The notes under the pieces are model-generated. The model ran no database searches, was not told the origin of the DNA, and saw only the letters and a list, made by a program, of their open reading frames with translations. Shown here piece by piece: positions 26,633 to 35,196 of a DNA stretch of 64,000 bases. The translations under genes and the position numbers were made by a program. This stretch comes from Fimbriimonas sp. (GTDB taxonomy: Bacteria > Armatimonadota > Fimbriimonadia > Fimbriimonadales > Fimbriimonadaceae): the NCBI GenBank assembly GCA_031292555.1, contig JARLGV010000050.1, forward strand, positions 1-64,000, read 5' to 3'. The first letter of the stretch is position 1; every line of letters starts with the position of its first letter.

Positions 26633-27883
26633 CTAGCCGCTCCGCGACGCTTCGACTGCCAGCCGAACGCACACGCAAAGGCCGTCCGCCGCCCTGGAAA
26701 CCTTTTCGAGCTCGGGGAATGTCGGAGCGATGCGGATTGTCCGGTCTTCCGCGTCTTGCTTATACGGATGAGTCGACCCGGCCGGAGTTAAGGCGATGCC
26801 TGCTTCTTTGGCAAGTGAGACAACACGTTTCGCGCATCCGGCGGGCACCTGGAGGGTGATGAAGTAACCGCCCTTTGGCTCCGTCCATTCAACTCCATCG
26901 ATCGCTGACAACTCACGCTCGAAGCTTCCGAGAACGGCCTGAAACTTGGGCGCGATCAGGTCTCGGTGGCGTTCCATCAAAGCCACGATGCCGCTGTGAT
27001 CCTTGAGTAACCGAACGTGTCGAAGTTGGTTGAGCTTGTCCGGGCCGATCGTTCGCGCAGTGAAGCGGGCATTGAGCCACGACACGTTATTCTTGCTCGA
27101 AGCAAACATCGCCAATCCGGCGCCAGGAAGGGTGATCTTGGATGTAGAGGCAAAGACAAATGTACGATTTGGGTTGCCGTGGTGCGTGCACCTTTCCAAG
27201 ATGTTCGAGATTTCGACTCTTTCGTCGGTAAGGTGGTGGACCCCGTAAGCATTGTCCCACCAGAGCCTGAAATCGGGCGCGGCCGTTTTCATTGAGGCTA
27301 GCCGTTCCACCGTTTCATCGGAGTAGATCGAACCGGTCGGGTTGCTGTATTTGGGCATGCACCACATGCCCTTGATTCTTGGATCCGAAGCCACGAGCGA
27401 TTCGACTTCGTTCATATCCGGGCCGTCTGCCGAAATGCCGACCGACACCATCTTGATGCCAAGCTCCTCGCAAATCGTAAAATGACGGTCGTACCCGGGG
27501 GTCGGGCACAGAAAGACGACTTCTTCCTCCTTGCTCCAAGGAACTCCGCTTCCGACGACGCCCTTGAGCAAAGCGAATGCGATCGTATCGTGCATCAAGG
27601 CAAGGCTGGAATTGTCGCTGACAATCACCTGATCGGCGGGAGCACCCATCATAGGCGAGAACAGTGCTCGCGCCTCGTCCAATCCGAGTAATCCGCCGTA
27701 ATTGCGGCAATCCACATTTCCCGCATGGAAATCCGACGAGCCGGGTAGCGAAAGGAGGTCGGAACTCAAGTCGAGTTGGGCAGCCGAGGGCTTCCCGCGA
27801 GTGAGATCAAGCGTGAGCCCCTGGGATTTGAGGGACTCGTAGTCATCGAGAGCTTTTCGGGTGGGTGGGAGTAAAGTTTCCAT
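26633..27883 (-). CDS. Type Ic aspartate aminotransferase-like enzyme
   Basis: A 416-residue soluble PLP enzyme. It has the class I fold but the sequence style of the aspartate aminotransferase/MocR-related subgroup (Pfam PF12897): LDLTRGKPSAAQLDLSSDLL, DCRNYGGLLGLDEARALF, CPTPGYDRHFTICEELGIKM, and the PLP lysine in FASTSKITLPGAGLAMFASS. The cofactor Asp and Tyr lie in LWWDNAYGVHHL. The C-terminal Arg for the substrate carboxylate is probably in EDRTIRIAPTFP. Likely reaction: aspartate or alanine with 2-oxoglutarate. It lies upstream of the permease gene with a 46-82 base gap; a shared transcript is possible. Confidence 0.88.
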   Translation of the reverse strand: METLLPPTRKALDDYESLKSQGLTLDLTRGKPSAAQLDLSSDLLSLPGSSDFHAGNVDCRNYGGLLGLDEARALFSPMMGAPADQVIVSDNSSLALMHDTIAFALLKGVVGSGVPWSKEEEVVFLCPTPGYDRHFTICEELGIKMVSVGISADGPDMNEVESLVASDPRIKGMWCMPKYSNPTGSIYSDETVERLASMKTAAPDFRLWWDNAYGVHHLTDERVEISNILERCTHHGNPNRTFVFASTSKITLPGAGLAMFASSKNNVSWLNARFTARTIGPDKLNQLRHVRLLKDHSGIVALMERHRDLIAPKFQAVLGSFERELSAIDGVEWTEPKGGYFITLQVPAGCAKRVVSLAKEAGIALTPAGSTHPYKQDAEDRTIRIAPTFPELEKVSRAADGLCVCVRLAVEASRSG

Positions 27884-27944
27884 CGATCGGTGGCAGGTCG
27901 CGCCGACTAGTGATTATACGGCCTCAATTGCTCTCTCGCTGGAC

Positions 27945-28661
27945 CTACTGCTTTACGAACGAGTGTACTACGACTTCGACGGGCTTGCCGTCTGCGGGGG
28001 GCTTACCCTCGAAGAGCCAAAGATTAAAGTGCAGGGGAATCGGATTCTGTGTGATTGCATGGGAAGCGTCGGCAGGATGATAGCGCCAATCCTTGAGAAC
28101 ATCCGCGGTGGAATCGACTGGCTTCCATCCTTCCTGCAGCCAGTAATCGATGCCATTGCTCCCCCATTTGAAGCGAGACGTCGATTGTCTGGAGTGCAGG
28201 TGAAAATCGAACCCCAAGGTGCCTTTTTTTCCTTGGCTGTCGTTCGGGTAGACGGTCCAAGATCCGTTGTAGAACTTCGGATTGCCCCAACGCGCATATT
28301 CGATGTCGATTTCCTTGGTTCCATCGGGACCGGCGTACGAGAACATCGAGAACACTATGTTAGGGTCGAACTTGTCGATAGCTCCTTCGACCTGGCATTG
28401 ATAGGTGCCAAACCCTAACGGATGGTCGGTCCAGATCTCGGCGCAACACCACTTGCCGTCGACCTTGTCGATCTTCATGTGAAGGTCGCCTTTGGAGTCG
28501 AGCCACACATTCGACGGCGCCCAATCGTTTGGGCCAGGACCCTCCGCATGCGCTGATCGGACGTTCCATGTATAGCCCTGCCACTTGATGGTGCTTTCGC
28601 TGAAGCCAAGGGCAGCATGAACCATCAGTGCCGGAATCGAAAGGAGGCATGGGGTCAACAT
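27945..28661 (-). CDS. Secreted GH16-family glycoside hydrolase
   Basis: A 238-residue protein with a signal peptide (MLTPCLLSIPALMVHAALG). It has the GH16 jelly-roll with catalytic motif KEIDIEYARWG, matching E-x-D-x-E (nucleophile, assisting Asp, acid/base). WTVYPNDSQ, RFKWGSNGIDYWLQEGW and LHFNLWLFEGKPP follow in family order. The lack of an extra residue in the motif (EIDIE, not EIDxxE) is the lichenase/xyloglucanase-like form, not the laminarinase form. It should cleave internal beta-glucan or beta-galactan links. It is short, without a binding domain. It lies 15 bases downstream of the secreted cyclophilin gene, so the two are probably co-transcribed. Confidence 0.83.
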   Translation of the reverse strand: MLTPCLLSIPALMVHAALGFSESTIKWQGYTWNVRSAHAEGPGPNDWAPSNVWLDSKGDLHMKIDKVDGKWCCAEIWTDHPLGFGTYQCQVEGAIDKFDPNIVFSMFSYAGPDGTKEIDIEYARWGNPKFYNGSWTVYPNDSQGKKGTLGFDFHLHSRQSTSRFKWGSNGIDYWLQEGWKPVDSTADVLKDWRYHPADASHAITQNPIPLHFNLWLFEGKPPADGKPVEVVVHSFVKQ

Positions 28662-28676
28662 AAGTGGTTCCTCGGA

Positions 28677-29279
28677 TCAATTACCAGATTCTCTTGCCGA
28701 CATTCGTGTGATCGAGAGGATCTCAACGGGTGGGGTAAGCGATTGGCCATCCGCTCGAGATTTCTGTATTTTTCGAACGACTTCCATGCCCGACTTGACT
28801 TTGCCAAAAGCGGCAAATCCCTGGCCATCCGGGTTACGTTTCCCTCCAAAATCCAGTTCAGCTTGATCGCCGATACAGATAAAGAAGTCGGACGTCGCAG
28901 TATCGGCGCCGTCGCGTGCCATCGAAATCGTTCCATCGCGATGGCGAAGACCAGTCACACTCGTGCGTTCCAATTGGATAGGAGGGAAGTCAGCTTTCTC
29001 CAACACCGGGTTGACTCCGCCCTGAATGACCTCGATCTTGATGGCCTTGTCTGGTTGGTTCTGCAGGGTTACCGTCCGATGGAACCGAGCCTTCGTATAT
29101 CGCTTTGCGTCGACATAATGCAGAAAATTGGCGGAAGTAGCCGGTGCGTGCTGGACGTCGATTTCAACGACGATCGTGCCCAAGGTCGTATCGATTCGCA
29201 CAAGGGGATTCTTGTCTGCCGGTACCCGAACGATTAGGAGCAGCGGCGCCAGAAGCATCCATCCAATACTCATATTCAT
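28677..29279 (-). CDS. Secreted cyclophilin-type peptidyl-prolyl cis-trans isomerase
   Basis: A 200-residue protein with a signal peptide (MNMSIGWMLLAPLLLIVRVPA). The cyclophilin fold is clear: VRIDTTLGTIVVEIDVQHAPATSANFLHYV, ARFHRTVT (catalytic Arg region), VIQGGVNP, GTISMARDGADTATSDFFICIGDQAELDFGG, GQGFAAFGKVKSGMEVVRKI. The insertion after GGVNP is typical of bacterial secreted forms. It catalyses proline isomerisation and would help fold exported proteins. The gene precedes the secreted GH16 gene by 15 bases, suggesting it may help fold that enzyme. An ATG at 29273 is an equally possible start. Confidence 0.92.
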   Translation of the reverse strand: MNMSIGWMLLAPLLLIVRVPADKNPLVRIDTTLGTIVVEIDVQHAPATSANFLHYVDAKRYTKARFHRTVTLQNQPDKAIKIEVIQGGVNPVLEKADFPPIQLERTSVTGLRHRDGTISMARDGADTATSDFFICIGDQAELDFGGKRNPDGQGFAAFGKVKSGMEVVRKIQKSRADGQSLTPPVEILSITRMSARESGN

Positions 29280-29341
29280 TAGCTTACAACGGACTCTAGT
29301 CGACTGGGCAGAAGCGTTACCTCGCGCGGCAAATCCTCAGG

Positions 29342-29361
29342 TTCGACAAAACTTCGACAAA
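29342..29361 (+). repeat. Direct repeat TTCGACAAA with 11-base period
   Basis: TTCGACAAA occurs at 29342-29350 and again at 29353-29361, upstream of the GGDEF gene. An 11-base period places both on the same face of the helix, as for response-regulator half-sites. The rest of the 29280-29494 gap shows nothing further. Confidence 0.35.
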
Positions 29362-29494
29362 GTGGCGAGTTCCCTCGTACAAACACTGTTCAAAATACGT
29401 GTGTGCTGAGATCTGGCTGCAAGCACCATCACAATTTCTAGGGACCCCCAATGTCGACTCGGTCTTCCGCTCAAACGCTGGTTCCGAACCTATA

Positions 29495-30577
29495 ATGACG
29501 GCTGCAAGAATTCCTGACAATGAAGACCGACGACTTGAGTCGTTAGCCCGCTACCACATCGTGGACACGCTTGCTGAGCAAGCGTACGATGACATCGCCC
29601 AAATTGCGTCGCAAATATGTGGCACAAATATTGCCCTTGTGTCCTTCGTGGATGAGAAGCGTCAGTGGTTCAAAGCCAAAGTTGGTATCGATTTGTCCGA
29701 GACCCCGCGCGATATAGCCTTCTGTGCTCATGCGATTCTCGACCCTGAGAATCTTATGCTTGTGCGAGATGCGCCGGAGGATGTCCGCTTCGCCGACAAT
29801 CCATTTGTGAATTCCGCACCCTATATACGGTTCTATGCCGGCGCACCGCTTGTGGCGTCCGATGGCGCTGCACTTGGGACTCTCTGCGTGATCGATTACC
29901 AGCCGAGAGTTCTGTCAGACATGCAACTCGACATGTTGCGGGCCCTCTCTCGACAGGTAGTTGCCCAACTTGAATTGAGGCGTGCGCTTTTTGAGCTTAA
30001 CCAACACGTGCGAGAGCGAGCAGCATACGAAGAACGGCTGGAAGCCTATCAAAGGAAGCTTGAATCGATTAATGCCCTTCTGGAGGCAGACAGCCAAACG
30101 GACAAGCTGACTGGACTCAGTAACCGCCGCCACTTCGACGAGGTTCTGACTGAGGAATTCGATCGCGCGAAGAAGCGAGGGAGGCCGTTGTCGTTGCTTC
30201 TCTTGGACATCGACCGGTTCAAGGCCCTTAACGACTCCTTTGGACACTCGGTTGGCGACGAAGCGCTCAAGCACGTCTCGCGTCTGCTTGAGGAGAACAA
30301 GCGACTGCCCGATTTCGTCGCCCGATACGGCGGCGAGGAATTCGCCGTCATACTTCCCGGCACGGATGAGGAGGGAGCCGAGATCTTGGCGGAGCGCATC
30401 CGAAAGGGCATCCAAAACGCATCTTGGTCTCATCGACCCGTCACAGTTAGCATAGGAGTTTGCACCTACCGTGTGTCGGATCATTCCCCAATGCAGTTGG
30501 TCTCGACTGCTGACGAAGCTCTCTATCGGGCAAAGAGCGGTGGCCGAAATCGAGTCGAGAGATGCCACCTCGATTGA
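29495..30577 (+). CDS. GAF-GGDEF diguanylate cyclase
   Basis: A 360-residue protein from the ATG at 29495 (MTAARIPDNEDRRLESLARYHIVDT), the normal beginning of this GAF family; the frame is open further upstream, but that part looks non-coding. GAF covers about 20-150, a coiled coil about 165-205, and GGDEF about 205-355. The catalytic loop is RYGGEEFAVILPG (active GGEEF type). The product-inhibition site is intact: RLPD lies five residues before the GGEEF. It makes cyclic di-GMP from two GTP. No membrane segment or signal peptide is present. It is convergent with the GntR-type gene, four bases apart. Confidence 0.92.
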   Translation: MTAARIPDNEDRRLESLARYHIVDTLAEQAYDDIAQIASQICGTNIALVSFVDEKRQWFKAKVGIDLSETPRDIAFCAHAILDPENLMLVRDAPEDVRFADNPFVNSAPYIRFYAGAPLVASDGAALGTLCVIDYQPRVLSDMQLDMLRALSRQVVAQLELRRALFELNQHVRERAAYEERLEAYQRKLESINALLEADSQTDKLTGLSNRRHFDEVLTEEFDRAKKRGRPLSLLLLDIDRFKALNDSFGHSVGDEALKHVSRLLEENKRLPDFVARYGGEEFAVILPGTDEEGAEILAERIRKGIQNASWSHRPVTVSIGVCTYRVSDHSPMQLVSTADEALYRAKSGGRNRVERCHLD

Positions 30578-30581
30578 CAGT

Positions 30582-31652
30582 CTACGTCGACCGTCGGAGG
30601 ACAAGGCTAACCGGCAGGCATATGTCGCGCGGAGACGCCAATCGTTCGTGTCGCGTCTGATGAGTGCGTTCAACAAGCAGACGTCCTGCTTCGAGCCCGG
30701 CTCGGTCAAATGGCTGGTCCACCGTAGTCAGCGAAATCGCCGATCCGTACTCGGGCATCGAGTTGCCGTATCCTGTTACCGCCATGTCGTCCGGTACGCG
30801 TAGACCCTCCGCGTTCAGGAATCGCAGTAACGAGAAAGCGACCAAATCGTTCGAGCAAACCACGGCTGTGGGCCTAGTTTCCGGGTTCTCGATAAGGTGT
30901 CGCATGGTGCAGGTGAGCAAATCCGGGTCCATTTCCTGGAACAAGATGCTTAGGCGCCCGTCTCGGGTTAGGTTCGCATCTTCATGGGCAAGCACATAGC
31001 CGTGCCATCGGCTTTGCACGCTGTCGGCGAATACTTCGTCGGTCAAGAATGCAATCTGGCGATGCCCCAAGCCGATTAGGTGGGAGGTCACCATCCGTCC
31101 ACCCGTCACGTCATCGAATCGGACGCAGTCGACGGAGACTCCGGAAACGCGGTGATCGACCAGCACCACTGGTACCGCCTCGTTGAGGACGCGGATCCGT
31201 TCGGTGTCAGTCGGAGGATGGTGCCACAAGACGATTCCCGCCGCATCGTCCCTAATCTCGGACGGGGAGGGAATACGGTTGAGCGAAGATCCAGGGAGCG
31301 GCTCTGTGCTTAACCGCGCGATTCTTGCGCCGGCCTGTTCGGCAACTCGCACGATCGACTCGAAAAGTGCTGAGCCGTTTGGACCAGAACTTACCTCGAG
31401 ATTCACCAGAAATATCGAACCATCGAGTCTACGGCCAAGTGGAAGAACGACCGTGCCTTTCCGTAACTCGGTTGAGATTAGGCCCTCTTGTTCCAGTGTT
31501 GCGAGTGCTTGCCGAACTGTGTGGCGATGTACGCCATATCGTCCTGATAGCTCTCGTTCCGGCTCAAGCCGGCCTCCAGCAGGCACGTCTCCGCGCAAGA
31601 TCCGGTCACGCAGTTCCTTGGCAATGGCTTGATACTGGAAACGCTCACTCAT
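30582..31652 (-). CDS. GntR-type helix-turn-helix regulator with LacI/periplasmic-binding-like sensor
   Basis: A 356-residue regulator. Residues about 1-75 form a GntR winged helix (IAKELRDRILRGDVPAGGRLEPERELSGRYGVHRHTVRQALATLEQEGLI). Residues about 85-356 form a type 1 periplasmic-binding-protein fold, as in AraR of Bacillus. This architecture usually senses a sugar and represses sugar genes. An inverted repeat CTGGTA...TACCAG (31663-31683) lies directly upstream of its start, suggesting self-control. The divergent gene encodes a large pseudopilin. The likely ligand is a mono- or disaccharide, but which one cannot be said. Confidence 0.9.
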   Translation of the reverse strand: MSERFQYQAIAKELRDRILRGDVPAGGRLEPERELSGRYGVHRHTVRQALATLEQEGLISTELRKGTVVLPLGRRLDGSIFLVNLEVSSGPNGSALFESIVRVAEQAGARIARLSTEPLPGSSLNRIPSPSEIRDDAAGIVLWHHPPTDTERIRVLNEAVPVVLVDHRVSGVSVDCVRFDDVTGGRMVTSHLIGLGHRQIAFLTDEVFADSVQSRWHGYVLAHEDANLTRDGRLSILFQEMDPDLLTCTMRHLIENPETRPTAVVCSNDLVAFSLLRFLNAEGLRVPDDMAVTGYGNSMPEYGSAISLTTVDQPFDRAGLEAGRLLVERTHQTRHERLASPRDICLPVSLVLRRST

Positions 31653-31662
31653 ACTTGCCTTT

Positions 31663-31708
31663 CTGGTACAGGGAATATACCAGGTGGAAGAGTTTTAACA
31701 CTGGTTAA
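31663..31708. promoter_or_regulatory. Operator-like inverted repeats between GntR/LacI-type gene and pseudopilin
   Basis: CTGGTA (31663-31668) and TACCAG (31678-31683) form a 6-bp inverted repeat with a 9-base spacer, 11 bases upstream of the regulator start. A second repeat, TTAAC-ACTG-GTTAA (31695-31708), follows. On the plus strand a TATAAT (31738-31743) sits downstream of both and could serve the pseudopilin. Binding by the regulator is inferred from position only. Confidence 0.45.
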
Positions 31709-31893
31709 CATACGGGGCGTCCAGAACGAATGTGCCGTATAATGTGCGCTGCACCGTGCGGAATGGTCTAGTCGTCAACTCGAGTTCATGTACCAGCACC
31801 TGATGTGGTTTATGTCTGGTCGACCGCGACCGAGCCGCCCAGTGAAAGCGATCAAAATTCGAATCCTGTCTGAAATCTAGGAGCAGTTGTCCC

Positions 31894-32814
31894 ATGCGAT
31901 CTCTCAACAAAGCCTTCACACTGATAGAACTTCTTGTCGTCATCGCGATCATCGCGATTCTCGCTGCAATTCTCTTTCCGGTCTTCGCCCAAGCCAAAGC
32001 GGCCGCCAAGAAGACTGCCTCTCTTAGCAATGTGAAGCAGCTCGCCCTTTCTCACATGATGTATGCGGGAGACTATGACGACACGTTTGCCTCGTCATGG
32101 GCGAAGGGCTTTGCCGGAGATTTCAGCTTTTTTGTCCAGCCGTACATGAAGAGCCTTCAGATCCTGACGAATCCGGATCGCACGGTTTCGCCTGCCAGTT
32201 TGGCCAATCCGTGCGCCAATGACCCATGGGGCGGTTGGTTTTTCACTCCTGGCGGGCGCGATAATCCGACTAACCTGCCTTTGATTTGGGGCTACGGCTT
32301 CAACAACGGGCCGGGATATAACGACGACCTGGGCCTGACTCGTGACGTGGCAAATAACTCCAACCCGAATCAACAGATCACCGTGAACATCAACGGAGTT
32401 AACGTGGTTACGAATGTGCGCGCTACCGTTGAGGGTGGGATCTCGTTTACTCGGGTGAACTCGCCGGCAACCACGCTCATGCTTGGCTCAACGAATGGGT
32501 TGCCCTTGATGGCGCTCGACTTCGACGATCTTCGTCCCGCCGGGTATCCGTCCGGGGTCGTCGATACGCCATGTGAAGCCGCCGCGCGGGCACATGGTCC
32601 CGGTATCGACGCTGGTGGATACTGCATGGCCTATTGCGATGGACATGCAAAATGGCTCAAGTACAATCCGACCCCGTCGAGATTCATGAACAGCTCAAAC
32701 GGCTCCGCCTACGATCCCCTGGCGATTCCGGACGTTTGCCAGTATCTTTCGGACTACGATGGTTCGACGGACTTGTACACGTGTAAAGAAGGATTCAGTA
32801 ACTTCGGAATCTAG
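31894..32814 (+). CDS. Large pseudopilin (DUF1559-like, prepilin N-terminus)
   Basis: A 306-residue protein beginning [40 protein letters not shown], a class III prepilin leader and N-terminal helix with Glu5. The large globular part follows (NVKQLALSHMMYAGDYDDTFA, then Gly/Asn-rich beta structure). It ends with DAGGYCMAYCDGHAKWLKYNP, the H-x-DG-type region of this family. Such proteins are abundant in Armatimonadota, Planctomycetota and Lentisphaerota, and their role is poorly known; fibre subunits or surface adhesins are likely. It has GGAG 10 bases before the ATG. It is divergent from a sugar-type regulator and followed by a PI-PLC-like gene. No pilus assembly genes are nearby. Confidence 0.88.
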   Translation: MRSLNKAFTLIELLVVIAIIAILAAILFPVFAQAKAAAKKTASLSNVKQLALSHMMYAGDYDDTFASSWAKGFAGDFSFFVQPYMKSLQILTNPDRTVSPASLANPCANDPWGGWFFTPGGRDNPTNLPLIWGYGFNNGPGYNDDLGLTRDVANNSNPNQQITVNINGVNVVTNVRATVEGGISFTRVNSPATTLMLGSTNGLPLMALDFDDLRPAGYPSGVVDTPCEAAARAHGPGIDAGGYCMAYCDGHAKWLKYNPTPSRFMNSSNGSAYDPLAIPDVCQYLSDYDGSTDLYTCKEGFSNFGI

Positions 32815-32822
32815 TTCCTGTC

Positions 32823-32849
32823 GTTGCCCTCTGCTTGCCGGAGGGCAAC
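32823..32849 (+). terminator. Hairpin between pseudopilin and PI-PLC-like genes
   Basis: GTTGCCCTC (32823-32831) pairs perfectly with GAGGGCAAC (32841-32849) around a 9-base loop. It lies 8 bases after the pilin stop and 8 bases before the next ATG. The GAGGG in its right arm is the only ribosome-site-like sequence for the next gene, so folding would both end the pilin message and hide the start of translation. Confidence 0.5.
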
Positions 32850-32857
32850 TCAAGCCT

Positions 32858-33808
32858 ATGAAACGAACAACTCTTGCTCTCGGAATCCTCGCGTGCGGCC
32901 ATTGCGCGTTTGCCAGTTCATCCCCGGACAAGGACCGGGAGTTGCAGAAGCCCGTTTGTGTTCTTCCATACGGGCAAACTATCGACGCGTCCGACATTCC
33001 ACGGCAAATTCGACCTGACGAGCGCTGGATGTCAAAACTTCGCGACGATCTGCCGATCTCGCTTGTCTCGATTCCCGCCACCCATGATGCTGGCACGGCT
33101 TTGGGAGTAACCGGTTGGACCCGTTGCCAGGTACTTACGATCGCGGGCCAACTGTTACTCGGTATTCGTGGATTCGATATTCGGCTCCGACTAGTTCACG
33201 GGAGGCTGGCGGTTTTCCATAACGAAGAATCGCAGAAGATCGATTTCGAATCGGTAATGTCGGCCTTGACGCGATTTCTGACTGCTCACCCTCGTGAGTT
33301 CATTGTCATGCGCATCCGTGAGGAATCTCGCCAGATCGGTTCGGAGGGCTCGTTCCTGCAGGCTTTTCAAGGCGTGATGACTTCGAAACGCTATCACAAC
33401 GTGTTCTATCGGTCAACTTCACGCACCTCTATCCCGTTCACAAAGGACGTTCGCGGGAAGATCGTGATATTGGACAACTACGGGAAGCTGCCATTTGCGA
33501 TCGAGTACCCCAACCCGACAATGAGCGTACAGGACGACTACGACACTTCCGACATGAACAAGAAGGTAGCCGAGATTGAGACCAAATTCCACGATGCTGA
33601 GACCGCGCCCGATGGTAAGGTCTGGCACGTCAATTACACGAGTAGCAGCACGGTTACCGTCGATCAGCTTGCCAACGCCAAAGCGGTGAACGTGAAAGTC
33701 GAGCAGTATCTACAAGGTCGCCGCGGGCATTTGGGTCTCGTCTTCATGAACTTCCCGGGCGCCCGGGTTATCCGTGAGATCATCGAATCCAATAGATACC
33801 GTCACTAG
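32858..33808 (+). CDS. Secreted PI-PLC-like phosphodiesterase (PLC X domain)
   Basis: A 316-residue protein from the ATG at 32858, with a signal peptide (MKRTTLALGILACGHCAFASS). The X-box barrel carries catalytic histidines in VSIPATHDAGTA and LAVFHNEES, plus GIRGFDIRLRLVHG (metal/substrate-side residues), PREFIVMRIREES and GKIVILDNYG. This matches bacterial phosphatidylinositol-specific phospholipase C, which uses two His and no metal. The substrate could be PI or a glycosyl-PI anchor of eukaryotic prey or debris. It overlaps the convergent LuxR-GAF-PAS gene by four bases. Confidence 0.86.
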   Translation: MKRTTLALGILACGHCAFASSSPDKDRELQKPVCVLPYGQTIDASDIPRQIRPDERWMSKLRDDLPISLVSIPATHDAGTALGVTGWTRCQVLTIAGQLLLGIRGFDIRLRLVHGRLAVFHNEESQKIDFESVMSALTRFLTAHPREFIVMRIREESRQIGSEGSFLQAFQGVMTSKRYHNVFYRSTSRTSIPFTKDVRGKIVILDNYGKLPFAIEYPNPTMSVQDDYDTSDMNKKVAEIETKFHDAETAPDGKVWHVNYTSSSTVTVDQLANAKAVNVKVEQYLQGRRGHLGLVFMNFPGARVIREIIESNRYRH

Positions 33809-35052
33809 ATGTGCGATGCGAAATCGGTTTCTTCGAGGAAGTCCATGGTACGTGTGTGGCTCTTTCGAGTGATGTCTCGGTAGCGCCAAAGGTAACCCCG
33901 AACCGAACCCGAGGAACGCATAACGAGAAACTCTCTGACGTAGCGGCGTCCATCCTTAAATTCTAGGACGTCTCCAATCGATGTCTTGCCGATATGCACC
34001 AATTCACTCATTCTCGTCAGAGCACCCGCCGGGTCAAGGAACTGGTCGCTTATCCTTTCGTGCAATTTCACGAAGGACATGCCAGTCAGTACCTCCGGGG
34101 AACCCGGAAGGTCGAACAGGCATAGATAGGCTTGGTTGACGACCTGGATCGACCGGTCAGCAGTCTCGCACATTACGCCAGTGGGCGCCAAAGCGATGAT
34201 TTCACGCGCAAGGGTTTCCGAATCGGCGATGCGTTGCATCATCGAAGCACGTTCCTGTTCTTGGCGATATCCGACGATGAACGTTGCGCACGAGGTTATT
34301 AGGGGCTGTAGAAACTCGACCATTTCTTCCGAGTACCCGCCATCCCGGTTGGCCAAACCGATCATGCCAACTACCGCCGCACCGCAATAGACTGGGATCC
34401 CGAGAAACGTCTTCCACACAAGTTGGCTGGGGGTTGCTTCTAGGGAAGCCGGTAAACTGCCTGGTTCGTTTAGGCGAACGATGCTCTGTTTCTCCATGAC
34501 AGTGGAGAACAGGGAATTGAGATTGCGGAACTGCTGCCTGTGAACATCGACGGTCTCGTAAGCGGAACGGTTTTTGCCCCACGAAACCCGTGTGAGGGCA
34601 TGTTCTTGTAGGCACGGACGGCCGTCCTCGTACAAAACCTCGCCAATGATGCCGAACTCCGAGTTTGTGAAATTGAGCACGTCCTCCAGGAGCCTAGTAA
34701 GGCACTCCTGCAGGGTCGACCGTCGGGCAATATAAGCGGCCGATGCGTCTGTTATGGCGGCCAGGATATTCTTCTGAGCGACGACCTCGGCTTGAGCCTC
34801 GGAGCGCTCCTTGATTTCCTTCATTAGCTCGCAGTTCTCAAGTTCCTGCTTGGCAACCAGGTTCTTCGACTTGTCCTGCGAGTATCGAGCGACGCACTCG
34901 GTTCGGCTCGCGGCTTGAAACTTTAGGCGGGTTCCCCGCCAATAGCTCGATACCGTTTCGATGGATATATTGAGTTGAAGTGCGATCTGCCGATCAGTCA
35001 TTCCACCGGCTGCGAAGTCAAGAAGTTGGATCTCTCGCGAAGTAAGCTTCAT
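33805..35052 (-). CDS. LuxR-type HTH at N-terminus, then GAF and PAS
   Basis: A 415-residue cytoplasmic protein with an inverted order. Residues 1-50 are a LuxR/GerE-type helix-turn-helix (LTSREIQLLDFAAGGMTDRQIALQLNISIETVSSYWRGTRLKF). A coiled coil (about 60-90) leads to a GAF domain (about 95-265) and then PAS (about 285-400, ending RRYVREFLVMRSSGSVRGYLWRYRDIT). Most LuxR regulators carry the HTH at the C-terminus. No kinase or GGDEF domain follows, so the protein itself is probably the output. The signal could be a small molecule bound by GAF or PAS. Target genes are unknown. Confidence 0.85.
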   Translation of the reverse strand: MKLTSREIQLLDFAAGGMTDRQIALQLNISIETVSSYWRGTRLKFQAASRTECVARYSQDKSKNLVAKQELENCELMKEIKERSEAQAEVVAQKNILAAITDASAAYIARRSTLQECLTRLLEDVLNFTNSEFGIIGEVLYEDGRPCLQEHALTRVSWGKNRSAYETVDVHRQQFRNLNSLFSTVMEKQSIVRLNEPGSLPASLEATPSQLVWKTFLGIPVYCGAAVVGMIGLANRDGGYSEEMVEFLQPLITSCATFIVGYRQEQERASMMQRIADSETLAREIIALAPTGVMCETADRSIQVVNQAYLCLFDLPGSPEVLTGMSFVKLHERISDQFLDPAGALTRMSELVHIGKTSIGDVLEFKDGRRYVREFLVMRSSGSVRGYLWRYRDITRKSHTRTMDFLEETDFASHI

Positions 35053-35196
35053 CGTTCTCTTCGTACACGCATATCGTCAAGTCTCCGCCGAATGCAAACG
35101 GGGTTAAGTTTGCGCTTAGTTGCAATATTACGTTCGGACGTAGGCAAGTGCTAGTCACATGTTAGTGCGAACGGGGTTTCCACCACGCAACCGCGC

